Assembly: GCA_029916745.1 (NCBI GenBank)
Contig: JARXWK010000003.1
Coordinates: forward strand, 1 to 64,000
DNA: 64,000 bases
Source of the DNA: Dysgonomonadaceae bacterium PH5-43
Lineage (GTDB): Bacteria; Bacteroidota; Bacteroidia; Bacteroidales; Azobacteroidaceae
Reading direction: 5' to 3'
In this document: one piece after another, positions 1 through 8,809 of the stretch
Layout: every line of letters starts with the position of its first letter
How positions within the stretch are numbered: the first letter of the stretch is position 1
Made by a program: the position numbers and the translations under genes
Notes under the pieces: generated by a model
Told to the model about the DNA's origin: nothing
Databases searched by the model: none
What the model saw: only the letters and a program-made list of their open reading frames with translations

Positions 1-63
1 GTTGTTTTGTCACTTACAAAACGTTTCCTTCTCTTCTTTAGTATTTAAAATACTAACTATTTA

Positions 64-801
64 TTGTTCAATTACAAAAAGTTTAAATCACTTCAATATA
101 TACAAAGTAATTTGCAAAATTCTTTTTCAAACATTCTAAAAGACTTAAAAAATGGTAAAATGGTTTTATTTACCGGTACGCCATGCCAAACTGCTGCTCT
201 AAAAAAATACATTCCCTATACACTATCCAAAAATTTATTTTTGTGTGATTTTGTTTGTCATGGAGTATCAAGTCCTATTATCTGGAAAGAGTATTTATAT
301 TTTATAGAAAAAGAATATGACAGTAAAATAGTTGCAACTAATTTTAGAGACAAAGACAAGGGTTGGAACACCCATTTCGAATCTTTTACTTTTGAAAATA
401 ATGAAAAAGTATACACTCTTGAGTTTGCAAAACTATTTGGCCGACACTTTATTATGCGTCCAGCTTGCAATAACTGTAAATATACTAATTTCAATAGACA
501 TTCAGATTTTACAATAGGAGATTTATGGTATAAAGGAAATAGCAATATAAACCATGATAATCTAGGTGCCTCTCTATTATTAATCAACACACATAAAGGA
601 GATGAATTATGGGCTAAAATAAAAAATAATTTTCATTATCATTATATAGAGCCTGATTTATTAGCTCAACCCAATCTAAAAGAACCTACAAAATCTCACC
701 CCGCAACTATATATTTTTGGGAAGATTACAAAAAATTAGATTTTAACAGATTATTAAAAAAATACACAAGCGATAGTTTATTTTACAGAATCAAACACTA
801 G
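64..801 (+). CDS. FrhB/FdhB-like protein (coenzyme F420 hydrogenase beta subunit C-terminal domain), truncated
   Basis: The product matches the C-terminal half of the FrhB/FdhB family, common in Bacteroidetes polysaccharide loci beside pyruvyl transferases. Visible motifs are KFKSLQYIQS (the SKYVQS block), LFTGTPCQ, CDFVCHGV and a CNNCKYTN cysteine pair followed by DFTIGDLW. The N-terminal ferredoxin part is absent: the reading frame is closed by TAA at 46-48, and 64 is only the first usable (TTG) start, so this is either a 5'-truncated gene or a decayed one. The 3' end is also damaged. The final His and stop come from the insertion sequence at 796. Rejoining the flanks gives an open frame that continues for 17 more residues (VKTIEIWYNKILKRIVL) to a stop at 2172-2174. 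Substrate unknown; probably redox chemistry on a glycan precursor. Confidence 0.7.
   Translation: MFNYKKFKSLQYIQSNLQNSFSNILKDLKNGKMVLFTGTPCQTAALKKYIPYTLSKNLFLCDFVCHGVSSPIIWKEYLYFIEKEYDSKIVATNFRDKDKGWNTHFESFTFENNEKVYTLEFAKLFGRHFIMRPACNNCKYTNFNRHSDFTIGDLWYKGNSNINHDNLGASLLLINTHKGDELWAKIKNNFHYHYIEPDLLAQPNLKEPTKSHPATIYFWEDYKKLDFNRLLKKYTSDSLFYRIKH
787..795. repeat. Target-site duplication, left copy (AGAATCAAA)
   Basis: The 9 bases AGAATCAAA directly precede the insertion sequence and are repeated exactly at 2112-2120 directly after it. Nine bases is a normal duplication length for IS4-family elements. Confidence 0.85.
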
Positions 802-2111
802 TGTCCCATTAAAATTGGGACGTTATTAAAATTTAAATAAACTTGGCTCATTAGAGTCGCATCGTTCTTTGTCATATTGAAAATTAGTTTTGTTAAAGAG
901 GTCTTTCAAGTGCGTTTTATCCGTCAGTGAGATGCTTAGTATTTGTAAAACTTCGTATGTACTTCTGTCAAGTTTCATGTCATGTTGGATGATTGCAACT
1001 AAGCAGTAAGCACAAATCGCAGCATAGATTTGTATTCTTACGGCATTTTCTGTAGTACCCCAGAACTTTTTAATTTTGAGGTGCTGTTTGAGCCATTTGA
1101 AGAACAGTTCCACTTGCCAGCGGTTCTTATATAACTCGGCAACTTGCAGGGCGGATATGTCCATGGCGTTGGTTAAGAATACAAACTCTCGTTTTTGTTC
1201 TTCATCCCAATATCTAACTAACCGAAGTTTATCGGGGTAGTATTGTTTGGGATAAAACCCTGTCAATTCAATGGTAATATCCGAGAGCACATTCTTAGGC
1301 ATCCTTCGTTTCCATTTGAGGGCTCTATACTGAAGATTTTTCTTTGCTCTGACAACGAAACAGGCTTCTATCTGATGGATCCGATATAACATCTTGAAGT
1401 TGTTATAGGCACGGTCAAAGATATAATAAGAGCCTGGTTCATAAGGAATCTTATCCATTACTTTAGAATCGTGAACAGAAGCTGTTGTAATATGGAAGAA
1501 CGTTGGTATCTGGGTTTCTACATCATACAGGGTATGAACTTTGATGCCGCCTTTCTTCTTTCGGAACTTCGCCCACCAAAAGACATTCAGACATAAATCG
1601 ATTGTTGTTGAATCGAAAGCATATACGTTTCCTCCTAACTTGAAAATGTCTGTTTTACGCTTTTGCCGTGCTTCATTGACAAGGAAGTAAGCAAACTCTT
1701 CAAAGATTCGGTAGTCTCTATCTTGATTCGCCCGAGCTAAAGATGATTTTGATACGTTCTTGCCCATCCCTAAATGATAACACTTGGAACGATGAGCACC
1801 CAGAGCAATAATCAAATCTCTCAGACTTTCACGGTTGGATAGCTGACCGAACATGAGCGCAAGTAATTGATTCCAACAGGTAAAGTGTTTGACATATTTG
1901 TCACCACCATACTTGGCAACAATTCGATTAAACTTACTTCGGTTGAGAAATGCAACCAATTGAGCGAAGACGAATTTATCTTGAAACATAGCAATCAGAT
2001 TAAACTGATGCGAAATTACAAATTCAAGTCCGTTCGCTTGAAAAACCTCTGTAACTAACTAAATTTCAAATATTTCAAAGAGCTTTTTGCGATTTTAATG
2101 GGACAGCAATG
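796..2111 (-). mobile_element. IS4-family insertion sequence, 1316 bp, complete
   Basis: The ends are imperfect inverted repeats. The left end reads CACTAGTGTCCCATTAAAAT (796-815). The right end (2092-2111), read inward, is CATTGCTGTCCCATTAAAAT, giving 17 of 20 matches with an unbroken 14-base inner core. A perfect 9-bp direct repeat, AGAATCAAA, abuts both ends, so the borders are firm and the insertion is probably recent. The element carries one intact transposase gene on the minus strand. It landed in the 3' end of the FrhB-like gene and separates it from the pyruvyl transferase gene, with which it formerly overlapped. Confidence 0.93.
826..1989 (-). CDS. IS4-family DDE transposase (DUF4372 N-terminal domain)
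   Basis: A 387-residue transposase that moves the surrounding insertion sequence by cut-and-paste. The N-terminal region (about 1-70) fits the DUF4372 domain. The catalytic core has Asp126 (YAFDSTT), Asp192 (IFDRAYNNF) and Glu294. Glu294 sits in the IS4 signature Y-(2)-R-(3)-E-(6)-K, seen as Tyr287, Arg290, Glu294 and Lys301. The frame is intact and full length, so the enzyme is probably active. The start is the ATG at 1989, about 120 bases inside the right end of the element. Confidence 0.95.
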   Translation of the reverse strand: MFQDKFVFAQLVAFLNRSKFNRIVAKYGGDKYVKHFTCWNQLLALMFGQLSNRESLRDLIIALGAHRSKCYHLGMGKNVSKSSLARANQDRDYRIFEEFAYFLVNEARQKRKTDIFKLGGNVYAFDSTTIDLCLNVFWWAKFRKKKGGIKVHTLYDVETQIPTFFHITTASVHDSKVMDKIPYEPGSYYIFDRAYNNFKMLYRIHQIEACFVVRAKKNLQYRALKWKRRMPKNVLSDITIELTGFYPKQYYPDKLRLVRYWDEEQKREFVFLTNAMDISALQVAELYKNRWQVELFFKWLKQHLKIKKFWGTTENAVRIQIYAAICAYCLVAIIQHDMKLDRSTYEVLQILSISLTDKTHLKDLFNKTNFQYDKERCDSNEPSLFKF

Positions 2112-2120
2112 AGAATCAAA
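2112..2120. repeat. Target-site duplication, right copy (AGAATCAAA)
   Basis: Exact copy of the nine bases at 787-795, directly after the right end of the insertion sequence. Its three codons (Arg-Ile-Lys) are in frame with the interrupted FrhB-like gene. Confidence 0.85.
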
Positions 2121-2137
2121 GTAAAAACAATAGAAAT

Positions 2138-3298
2138 ATGGTACAACAAAATATTAAAAAGAATAGTACTTTAAAGAAAGTAGGTATTATTTCTTACCAT
2201 GCAGTCCCTAATTACGGAGCTGTATTGCAAACATTTGCTCTCTACAAGACCCTAGAAAACTTAGGTGTAAAACCCTATATAATAAACAGGCAAGCAACTA
2301 AGGTCTATTTTGGCAAAAGAGCTTCGTTCGTAAGATATTATTTGCTAAAAACATTACCTCTTTCCTTATTTAGAAAATTAAATAAATTGGTTCTACCAAA
2401 ACATGTTTCTAATTTTTACAATAAATATTTGAATTCTGTATCAAAGCCTTTTTTCTCTGATGAAAGTTTATGTAAATACAATTTTGATTTAGATTATATT
2501 ATTGCAGGCTGTGATCAGATATGGAACTTTCATATGGCGGAAGAACACTCTGAACACTTGAGTTTTAATTTCTTCCTAAATTTCATAAAGAAACCTAATA
2601 TAAAAAAACTTTCTTATGCTGCTAGTTTTGGGAAAAACTATTGGGACAATGATATCAACGAAGAAACAAAGTACATAAAAGACCTTATTAATAAGTTCTC
2701 TCATATCTCCGTTAGAGAAACATCTGGGGTAAAACTGTGCAAAGAGATATTCAACGTAGAAGCTTGTTGCGTATTAGATCCCACATTGCTATTAGATGGA
2801 GATTTTTACTCTTCTCATCTAAACATAGATGATATTTCGTATCCTAAAGATGGCGTAGTATTCTTTAAGTTTTGCCAAGACCCTAAATTCTTCGAATCTG
2901 TAAAAGTACTGGCAAGTAATTCAGAAGAAAATTTTTACATAATAAATTCAGAAGAAAATTCAGAATACTATTATAATATACAAGGTCCATCTTTTGAAGA
3001 ATGGTTATCTGCTATAAAGCACTCAAAGTTAGTAGTTACCGATAGTTTCCATGGAATGGCTTTTGCAATTATATTCAGGAGACCATTCGTTGTTCTTAAT
3101 TGGATACCTGAACGAATCATACGACAATTAGATTTAATGGATAGATTAAATATTAAAAATAGATTTGCAGATTACGATTTACTTATCAATAATTTCAACG
3201 AATATCTAAATATGGACTATTCTACTGTTGAAGATTATTTGAAAAAAGAGCAAGATTCATCTTTGTGCTTTCTAAAAAAAGCCTTAGGTACTTCGTAA
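2138..3298 (+). CDS. Polysaccharide pyruvyl transferase family protein
   Basis: 386 residues of the pyruvyl transferase (CsaB/WcaK-like) fold, which adds pyruvate ketals from phosphoenolpyruvate to sugars of surface glycans. Family motifs are GIISYHAVPNYGAVLQTFAL near the N terminus, IAGCDQIWNF, the SVRE block, and VVTDSFHGMAFAI with the conserved SFHG near residue 305. The only ATG before the conserved start is at 2138. Before the insertion sequence arrived, this gene overlapped the end of the FrhB-like gene by 37 bases, so the two were co-transcribed. It now begins 26 bases after the element and may have lost its promoter. It converges with the glycosyltransferase operon (15-base overlap at 3284-3298). 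Confidence 0.88.
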   Translation: MVQQNIKKNSTLKKVGIISYHAVPNYGAVLQTFALYKTLENLGVKPYIINRQATKVYFGKRASFVRYYLLKTLPLSLFRKLNKLVLPKHVSNFYNKYLNSVSKPFFSDESLCKYNFDLDYIIAGCDQIWNFHMAEEHSEHLSFNFFLNFIKKPNIKKLSYAASFGKNYWDNDINEETKYIKDLINKFSHISVRETSGVKLCKEIFNVEACCVLDPTLLLDGDFYSSHLNIDDISYPKDGVVFFKFCQDPKFFESVKVLASNSEENFYIINSEENSEYYYNIQGPSFEEWLSAIKHSKLVVTDSFHGMAFAIIFRRPFVVLNWIPERIIRQLDLMDRLNIKNRFADYDLLINNFNEYLNMDYSTVEDYLKKEQDSSLCFLKKALGTS

Positions 3299-4324
3299 TA
3301 CATTTATTTTATTTTTACATTTTCTTACAACTTGTAAACTTGTAGTAAAACACACTCCTAAATACTTGTTACGTTTGTATATTTCTAACGTTGGCACATA
3401 TAAAGGCCATTGTAATAGATAATTTCTAATTTGAGGAATGTTTAGATAACCAGATTGTAGCAACTCTTTAGTTTCTTTGGGATACTTGTTGATTATTTCG
3501 CTATTACCTGTAAACAGACAGTAATAGAGGATGTAAAGATGATGAGTTTTATATGAATACAAAAACTGTTTCGAAGATAAATATTTTAATTTATCAAAAA
3601 AAGAACCCAACCATATCATATTACGAAATTCACCTTCAAAGTCTTGGTATTTTAATTTTTTTGTTATAGACGACGGATTATCTCTAAAGTAATGTACTAC
3701 ACTTGTACATCGTCCTATTCTATCAGCGTAAGCCGAAAATTGCAAATGCAGCATTTTATCCTCTCCTAATGAATTATCTTTTAGAATTACAATATCATTT
3801 TTTAATATAGAAGATTTATATAACTTGCCATGCAAATAAGTATCTATATAGTCAAAACTTATAGGAATATAATTTATCGGAGATAATACATCAAAAATAA
3901 AACGACCCTCTCTAAACTCTAATAAATTTCCATTTTTAGTCATTCTTTGTATACTACCAATAACAATATCTGTTTTATTCTCTATTGAAGATGCAAGAAG
4001 ACTTTGAATAGCATTTGGACTCAGCATATCATCCCCATCTAAAAACATAAAATAATCACCTTTAACTGCTCCCAAGCCAATCATACGACCATCTCCAATA
4101 ACAGAGTTCTTTGTATTATAAACAAGTTTAATACGGTCATCCTCTAATGATATTTTTTCCACCAATGCTTTAGTATTGTCCAAACTACATCCATTAATTA
4201 CTATAATTATCTCTAAATGCGAATATGATTGATTGCAAATTGAATTTATCGCATCTTCAATATAAGGTTCTACATTATATGCTAATGTTATCGTTGATAC
4301 TAAAATAGATCCTTTCGTATTCAT
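3284..4324 (-). CDS. Glycosyltransferase family 2
   Basis: A 346-residue GT-A glycosyltransferase that adds a sugar from a nucleotide donor to a growing surface glycan. The N-terminal fold is clear: VSTITLAYNVEPYIEDAINSICNQSY, then the metal-binding acidic motif FLDGDDMLSPNA near residue 97. Linkage and donor sugar cannot be told from sequence. It is the last gene of the ten-gene minus-strand operon, starting 10 bases after the end of the GT4 gene upstream. Its 3' end overlaps that of the convergent pyruvyl transferase gene. Confidence 0.88.
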   Translation of the reverse strand: MNTKGSILVSTITLAYNVEPYIEDAINSICNQSYSHLEIIIVINGCSLDNTKALVEKISLEDDRIKLVYNTKNSVIGDGRMIGLGAVKGDYFMFLDGDDMLSPNAIQSLLASSIENKTDIVIGSIQRMTKNGNLLEFREGRFIFDVLSPINYIPISFDYIDTYLHGKLYKSSILKNDIVILKDNSLGEDKMLHLQFSAYADRIGRCTSVVHYFRDNPSSITKKLKYQDFEGEFRNMIWLGSFFDKLKYLSSKQFLYSYKTHHLYILYYCLFTGNSEIINKYPKETKELLQSGYLNIPQIRNYLLQWPLYVPTLEIYKRNKYLGVCFTTSLQVVRKCKNKINVLRST

Positions 4325-4334
4325 TATTATTTAT

Positions 4335-5516
4335 TTATCCTTGATTATATCTTCCTGTCCATTTACTTAACAACACTTTACTGAACAAAGATTTATTATT
4401 TTTTTTGTTTTTAATACTATAATCTATTGCAGCAATAGCTCCAGAAGAAAATCTATCCAATCCCCATTCTGAAATTATAGTCTTACTCATACTCCCCATT
4501 TTATCTAAGTCTTCATCTGTTAAAGAACTTATTTTTAAGAATATATCCACCAACTCAGTTTCATTATTGGCATCAAATACAAATCCATTTTCATTATTAT
4601 GGACTAGTGAATTAGTACAACCTAATTGTTTTGAGGCAATAATAGGTAAAACGGCCGCCATAGCCTCATTAATTACCAGACCCCATTGTTCGTAGTAACT
4701 CGCTAAAACAAACGCAGTGGCATTCTGATATATACGTCTCAATTCAACAGGAGTTTGAAATGGCAAGAAGATTATTTTATTCTTCAATTCTTCAGATAAT
4801 AACTCTAAACCGTCTCGTTCAGGCCCCTCTCCTATCAATAATAATTTAAGATCCGGATTTGAAGACTTATTATAAAATTTAATAAATGCTGAGATTATTG
4901 TATGGAAATTTTTTCGTTGTATTTGTCTACCTACAGATAAAATATAGCGGTCTGGGTTATCTATTGGGTTAACTTTCTTACCCCAAAACGAATTATCCAC
5001 AACATCGACACCAAAAAACACTGCAGAACTTTCAAATCCCCAAAACGTATATGTATCTAACCAGTCCTCCGTCGGACACAATATTGCATCTACATTTGAG
5101 TATATTATTTTCTTTACCAAATTAACAATAACATTTCTTTTTACATTTTCCAATTTAGAATCATCGAATATAACAACAGATTTATTGTTCTTTTTAGCCC
5201 AATAAACAGCTGCGGCTCCTGATGTAAATGCAATAGCTCCAGACAAAACAACTTCAGGCTTTATTTCATCTAATTTTTCCACTACACGCTTCTTTGCTAT
5301 AGCGGGAACCACATCCTCTATTTTTTCATCAGGAAATAAACAAACCCAATTAATCGAATCAGAATTTACCTTTTCTGAAAAAGCATAAGGACTACCTTTT
5401 CCTGCTATTTCAATAACAATAAGTTCATCCCCTCGTATCGCTAAATCTAAAGAAAGTTGTTTTAAACGAGCTGGCCAATATACTCTAAAGTCAGTATGTA
5501 AAGCTACTATTTTCAT
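4335..5516 (-). CDS. Glycosyltransferase family 4
   Basis: A 393-residue GT-B glycosyltransferase. The C-terminal half carries the GT4 (Glycos_transf_1) features: ILSVGRQIQRKNFHTIISAF, LLIGEGPE, and the EX7E motif in YEQWGLVINEAMAAVLPIIAS. The N-terminal Rossmann domain is more divergent. Acceptor and sugar are unknown. The start codon overlaps the previous gene's end by 4 bases, typical of translational coupling in this operon. Confidence 0.88.
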   Translation of the reverse strand: MKIVALHTDFRVYWPARLKQLSLDLAIRGDELIVIEIAGKGSPYAFSEKVNSDSINWVCLFPDEKIEDVVPAIAKKRVVEKLDEIKPEVVLSGAIAFTSGAAAVYWAKKNNKSVVIFDDSKLENVKRNVIVNLVKKIIYSNVDAILCPTEDWLDTYTFWGFESSAVFFGVDVVDNSFWGKKVNPIDNPDRYILSVGRQIQRKNFHTIISAFIKFYNKSSNPDLKLLLIGEGPERDGLELLSEELKNKIIFLPFQTPVELRRIYQNATAFVLASYYEQWGLVINEAMAAVLPIIASKQLGCTNSLVHNNENGFVFDANNETELVDIFLKISSLTDEDLDKMGSMSKTIISEWGLDRFSSGAIAAIDYSIKNKKNNKSLFSKVLLSKWTGRYNQG

Positions 5517-6439
5517 TGATTACCAAATTTACGAAATATTAATAGGGAAAAATTATTAGGAAAGGGTAACAGGAATATATATATCCAAACCTTAATGTTA
5601 AGTGGATTAAATTTTAATGAATTCAACGATTCCTTTAAACTATTTTTTTTATCCCCAACTAGTAAAAACATAGAAGCTCTCATTTTATACCAAAGAGAAA
5701 CATATCGTTTCAAACCTGCTATATTCTTATTGTTATCAAGTAAAAACTTTAATTCTTTTCCTAAATCATGTTTTTCTTTTTGTATTCGTGGTAATTTTGT
5801 AGAATAATTAGTAGATGCTTCATTTACAAAATAAACACTTATTTTGTTACTATATGCAATCTTATATTTAATTGCTAATTTAGCCCAAGTAATCAAATCT
5901 TCACCTTCAATAACACCCTCAGGAAAAGCACCTATAGACAATATTGCTTCTTTTTTCACTACTACTGCTGACGTCCACAACGGTGGAGTAGAACAAGATG
6001 CTATTTCAAAATAATTAGACAACACGCCTTTTTCTCCTTCAAATGGTATCTTATTTAATATTATAGGTTTTACAACATCTGCATGTTTCATTTCATATTT
6101 AGTCGCATATACAGAACATTCTGGGAATGATTTTATCAAATCAACTTGAGCTTCTAAATAATTAGGTTTCCATTCGTCATCAGCATCTAATAATGCTATA
6201 TAATCATATTTAGCCTCTCTTATTCCTTTATTACGTGCTACAGAAACACCTTGATTTTGTTGTTCTATTAATCTAATTCGAGGGTCTTCTAGCGACTTAA
6301 CTATATCTACGCTTTTATCTGTACTGCCATCATTTACTATTACCACTTCAAAATCTTGAAATGTTTGATTAAAAACAGAATTCAAAGTATTAACAATCTG
6401 TTTCTCTTTATTGTATAATGGAATAACTATACTAATCAT
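5513..6439 (-). CDS. Glycosyltransferase family 2
   Basis: A 308-residue GT-A enzyme with SIVIPLYNKEKQIVNTLNSV at the N terminus, VIVNDGSTDKSVDIV, and the DxD-type motif ALLDADDEWKPNYL near residue 95. Residues after about 280 are hydrophobic (WIYIFLLPFP) and could form a membrane-associated helix. It overlaps the genes on both sides by 4 bases and probably acts on the same polysaccharide as its neighbours. Confidence 0.9.
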   Translation of the reverse strand: MISIVIPLYNKEKQIVNTLNSVFNQTFQDFEVVIVNDGSTDKSVDIVKSLEDPRIRLIEQQNQGVSVARNKGIREAKYDYIALLDADDEWKPNYLEAQVDLIKSFPECSVYATKYEMKHADVVKPIILNKIPFEGEKGVLSNYFEIASCSTPPLWTSAVVVKKEAILSIGAFPEGVIEGEDLITWAKLAIKYKIAYSNKISVYFVNEASTNYSTKLPRIQKEKHDLGKELKFLLDNNKNIAGLKRYVSLWYKMRASMFLLVGDKKNSLKESLNSLKFNPLNIKVWIYIFLLPFPNNFSLLIFRKFGNQ

Positions 6440-7347
6440 AATCTGTCATTTATCCTTTTAATCACTTCTTCTGTAATCTCTCGCTGTCCTTTAGGATTTA
6501 AATGTATAGCATCAAAAAACAGACTATAATCAGAACTGAACTTATAGTTCAAATCCCAATACTCTATCAATTCGTTATTCTCGGTATAACTTGTGAATAT
6601 ATTTGCAACTTTCGCATATCCATCTTTATCAACCTCGTTAAGCACATCAACGACAGGTGTTTGTACTAATATCACATTTACACCTCTATCAGTAATCATC
6701 TTTAATGTTTCATCAAAAACAACAAGCAAATTTTCATCAATAGTTATTGCTCTATTATGATGACTTGTACCTGTTTCCATCTGCATCTTTAGACTTTCTA
6801 TATCCAAAGTTCCTTTCTTTAAATTTGAATAATCTCCTCTCCAACCTCTCTGAGATGCATTTATTAAAACATCGGAATATCGTGTTAATGAAAATACTTT
6901 ATGGATAAAATAATCCAACTTCGTGTCTTCAGAAATTTTCACATAATCATTTATTACATCATTATCCATAAAAGGATAAAACAGTTTATACGAATTTTCG
7001 CTCAGTCCCGAACCTACAAATGTAAATTGATCTACACCATACAATACATATTTTAATGAATCCGAGTAAGGTGATTCTAAATACTGCTTTGTCATTGTAT
7101 AACGATCTATTACATTAACTCCTTCTCTTGTATATTTAGAAACGGACAACTCAGTTTTGTTCTCTAACATCTCCTTATCAACAGAAAGCATAAGCATAGA
7201 GTGTCCTATCATTAACACTTCTGAAAATTGATTAAGTCCATAAAATTTATTCACTCCTTCAAGCAATATCCTCCCGAGTGCAAAGTTAATGATTATAAGT
7301 ACGGTTACAAATATCAATACAGCTCTTACTATTTTATTTTTTTTCAT
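6436..7347 (-). CDS. SGNH-hydrolase-like membrane-anchored protein, partner of MBOAT
   Basis: 303 residues with one N-terminal membrane helix (about 8-28) and an outside domain of SGNH/AlgJ type. The possible nucleophile is the Ser of MIGHSM, and the C-terminal catalytic Asp/His is FFDAIHLNPKGQ (DxxH). The gene follows the MBOAT gene by 19 bases. In alginate and related systems an MBOAT protein moves acetyl groups across the membrane and an SGNH partner places them on the polysaccharide. That is the likely job here, inferred from the pairing. Sequence identity to known families looks low, so the exact reaction is uncertain. Confidence 0.65.
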   Translation of the reverse strand: MKKNKIVRAVLIFVTVLIIINFALGRILLEGVNKFYGLNQFSEVLMIGHSMLMLSVDKEMLENKTELSVSKYTREGVNVIDRYTMTKQYLESPYSDSLKYVLYGVDQFTFVGSGLSENSYKLFYPFMDNDVINDYVKISEDTKLDYFIHKVFSLTRYSDVLINASQRGWRGDYSNLKKGTLDIESLKMQMETGTSHHNRAITIDENLLVVFDETLKMITDRGVNVILVQTPVVDVLNEVDKDGYAKVANIFTSYTENNELIEYWDLNYKFSSDYSLFFDAIHLNPKGQREITEEVIKRINDRL

Positions 7348-7366
7348 CTTTATACTAAATAATTAC

Positions 7367-8809
7367 CTAAAACTGAAAATAAACAAAACCACCGTCACTT
7401 ACTCCAAAGAGCTGAATCATAGCTAAAAGGCAAGCATAACCAATCGCTGACATGTATGGATTGAATTTAACCTCTTTATATTTAATCCAATCTAAACCTA
7501 TAAATGCAATAAGTAACAACAATGTCAATGCTGTTGTAAATGCAGATGAGCCCCAGATAAACACTCCTGATTGATTAAACATTCCCATTACCACCCCATA
7601 AGCCTTTTCAATATCTTCTATTCTAAAAAACACCCATGCAATAGAGACAAGAGTAATGACTATAAGGGTCGAAAATATATTTCTTAATATTGAATATATT
7701 GTGTTTTTTCTATCCAACAATATATAGACATTTGTTTTTTTCCAATAATATTCTGCAAGGTAATAAATGGCGTGTAATGCACCCCAAAGTATAAACGACC
7801 AATTAGCACCATGCCACAATCCACTTAGAAGAAACACCGACGAAATATTAAATATCCAACGATATTCAGAAACTCGGTTACCACCCAAAGGAATATAAAC
7901 ATATTCGGTAAACCACGAAGTTAGCGATATATGCCACCTTTTCCAAAATTCTTTTATTGATGTTGAAAAATAAGGATATTTGAAGTTTTCGTTTAACTTA
8001 AAGCCCATTGCTCTAGCAACTCCTATAGCCATATCTGAATAGCCGCTAAAATCTGCATATATCTGAAATGAGTAAAATATAGCTACCACAATTAATGTAT
8101 ATGAAGAATGATGTTCTGGATTACTAGCATACACCATATTGATATACACAGCCAACCTATCTGCAATCACCATTTTCTTGAAAGCACCCCACAAAAAACG
8201 CTTTCCTCCTTCAATAAGACATTCTAAATTTATTTTTGTTGGCGATTGAATTTGTGGCAATAAATTCCGAGCACGCTCTATTGGTCCAGATAATATAGTA
8301 GGAAAGAAAGATACAAACAATGCATAATCAGTAAAACTCTTAGTAATAAGCATTTTACCTTTATAAACATCTAATGTATATGTTAATGCCTGAAACGTAA
8401 AAAATGAAATACCCACAGGCAATATTATCTTTAACAAACCTAACTTAACACTAATTCCCAGAACCTCTAAAGCATCATTAACTGAACCAATAAAAAAATT
8501 GACATATTTGAAATATCCTAAAATACAGAGCGAACCAACCACCGCTATCCACAACCAATATTTAGTTTTTATATTATTGCTTAACTTATACTTGTCTATC
8601 TTAATTGCCGACACATAATTGATTAAAGTTGTAACTAACAATAATATAACAAATTCCCATTTTAGGAAAGCGTAGAAATAATACGAACTCAACAATAAAA
8701 TTAGATTTCTAAATTTAACTTTATTATCCGATGGCAATGCTTGCAAAGCTATACAACAAAGAAGTATAATTGCAAAGAAAAAACCAAAAGACAGAGAATT
8801 AAATATCAT
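7367..8809 (-). CDS. MBOAT-family O-acyltransferase (AlgI/DltB-like)
   Basis: 480 residues, mostly membrane helices, with the hallmark blocks FWKRWHISLTSWFTEYVYIPLGG and LSGLWHGANWSFILWGALH; the latter holds the invariant histidine of the family. It is expected to transfer acyl (usually acetyl) groups across the inner membrane for O-acylation of an extracytoplasmic glycan. It sits directly upstream of an SGNH-like gene, the usual acyl-acceptor partner, and overlaps the polymerase-like gene before it by 11 bases. Length and motifs are normal for the family. Confidence 0.92.
   Translation of the reverse strand: MIFNSLSFGFFFAIILLCCIALQALPSDNKVKFRNLILLLSSYYFYAFLKWEFVILLLVTTLINYVSAIKIDKYKLSNNIKTKYWLWIAVVGSLCILGYFKYVNFFIGSVNDALEVLGISVKLGLLKIILPVGISFFTFQALTYTLDVYKGKMLITKSFTDYALFVSFFPTILSGPIERARNLLPQIQSPTKINLECLIEGGKRFLWGAFKKMVIADRLAVYINMVYASNPEHHSSYTLIVVAIFYSFQIYADFSGYSDMAIGVARAMGFKLNENFKYPYFSTSIKEFWKRWHISLTSWFTEYVYIPLGGNRVSEYRWIFNISSVFLLSGLWHGANWSFILWGALHAIYYLAEYYWKKTNVYILLDRKNTIYSILRNIFSTLIVITLVSIAWVFFRIEDIEKAYGVVMGMFNQSGVFIWGSSAFTTALTLLLLIAFIGLDWIKYKEVKFNPYMSAIGYACLLAMIQLFGVSDGGFVYFQF

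Noticed and set aside
258-590. Minus-strand frame of 110 codons opposite the FrhB-like gene
   Set aside because: It is the shadow of a gene with clear family motifs on the plus strand.
802-2105. IS borders set at the 14-base perfect inverted repeat only
   Set aside because: These borders leave no adjoining duplication, whereas extending each end by six bases gives a perfect 9-bp duplication.
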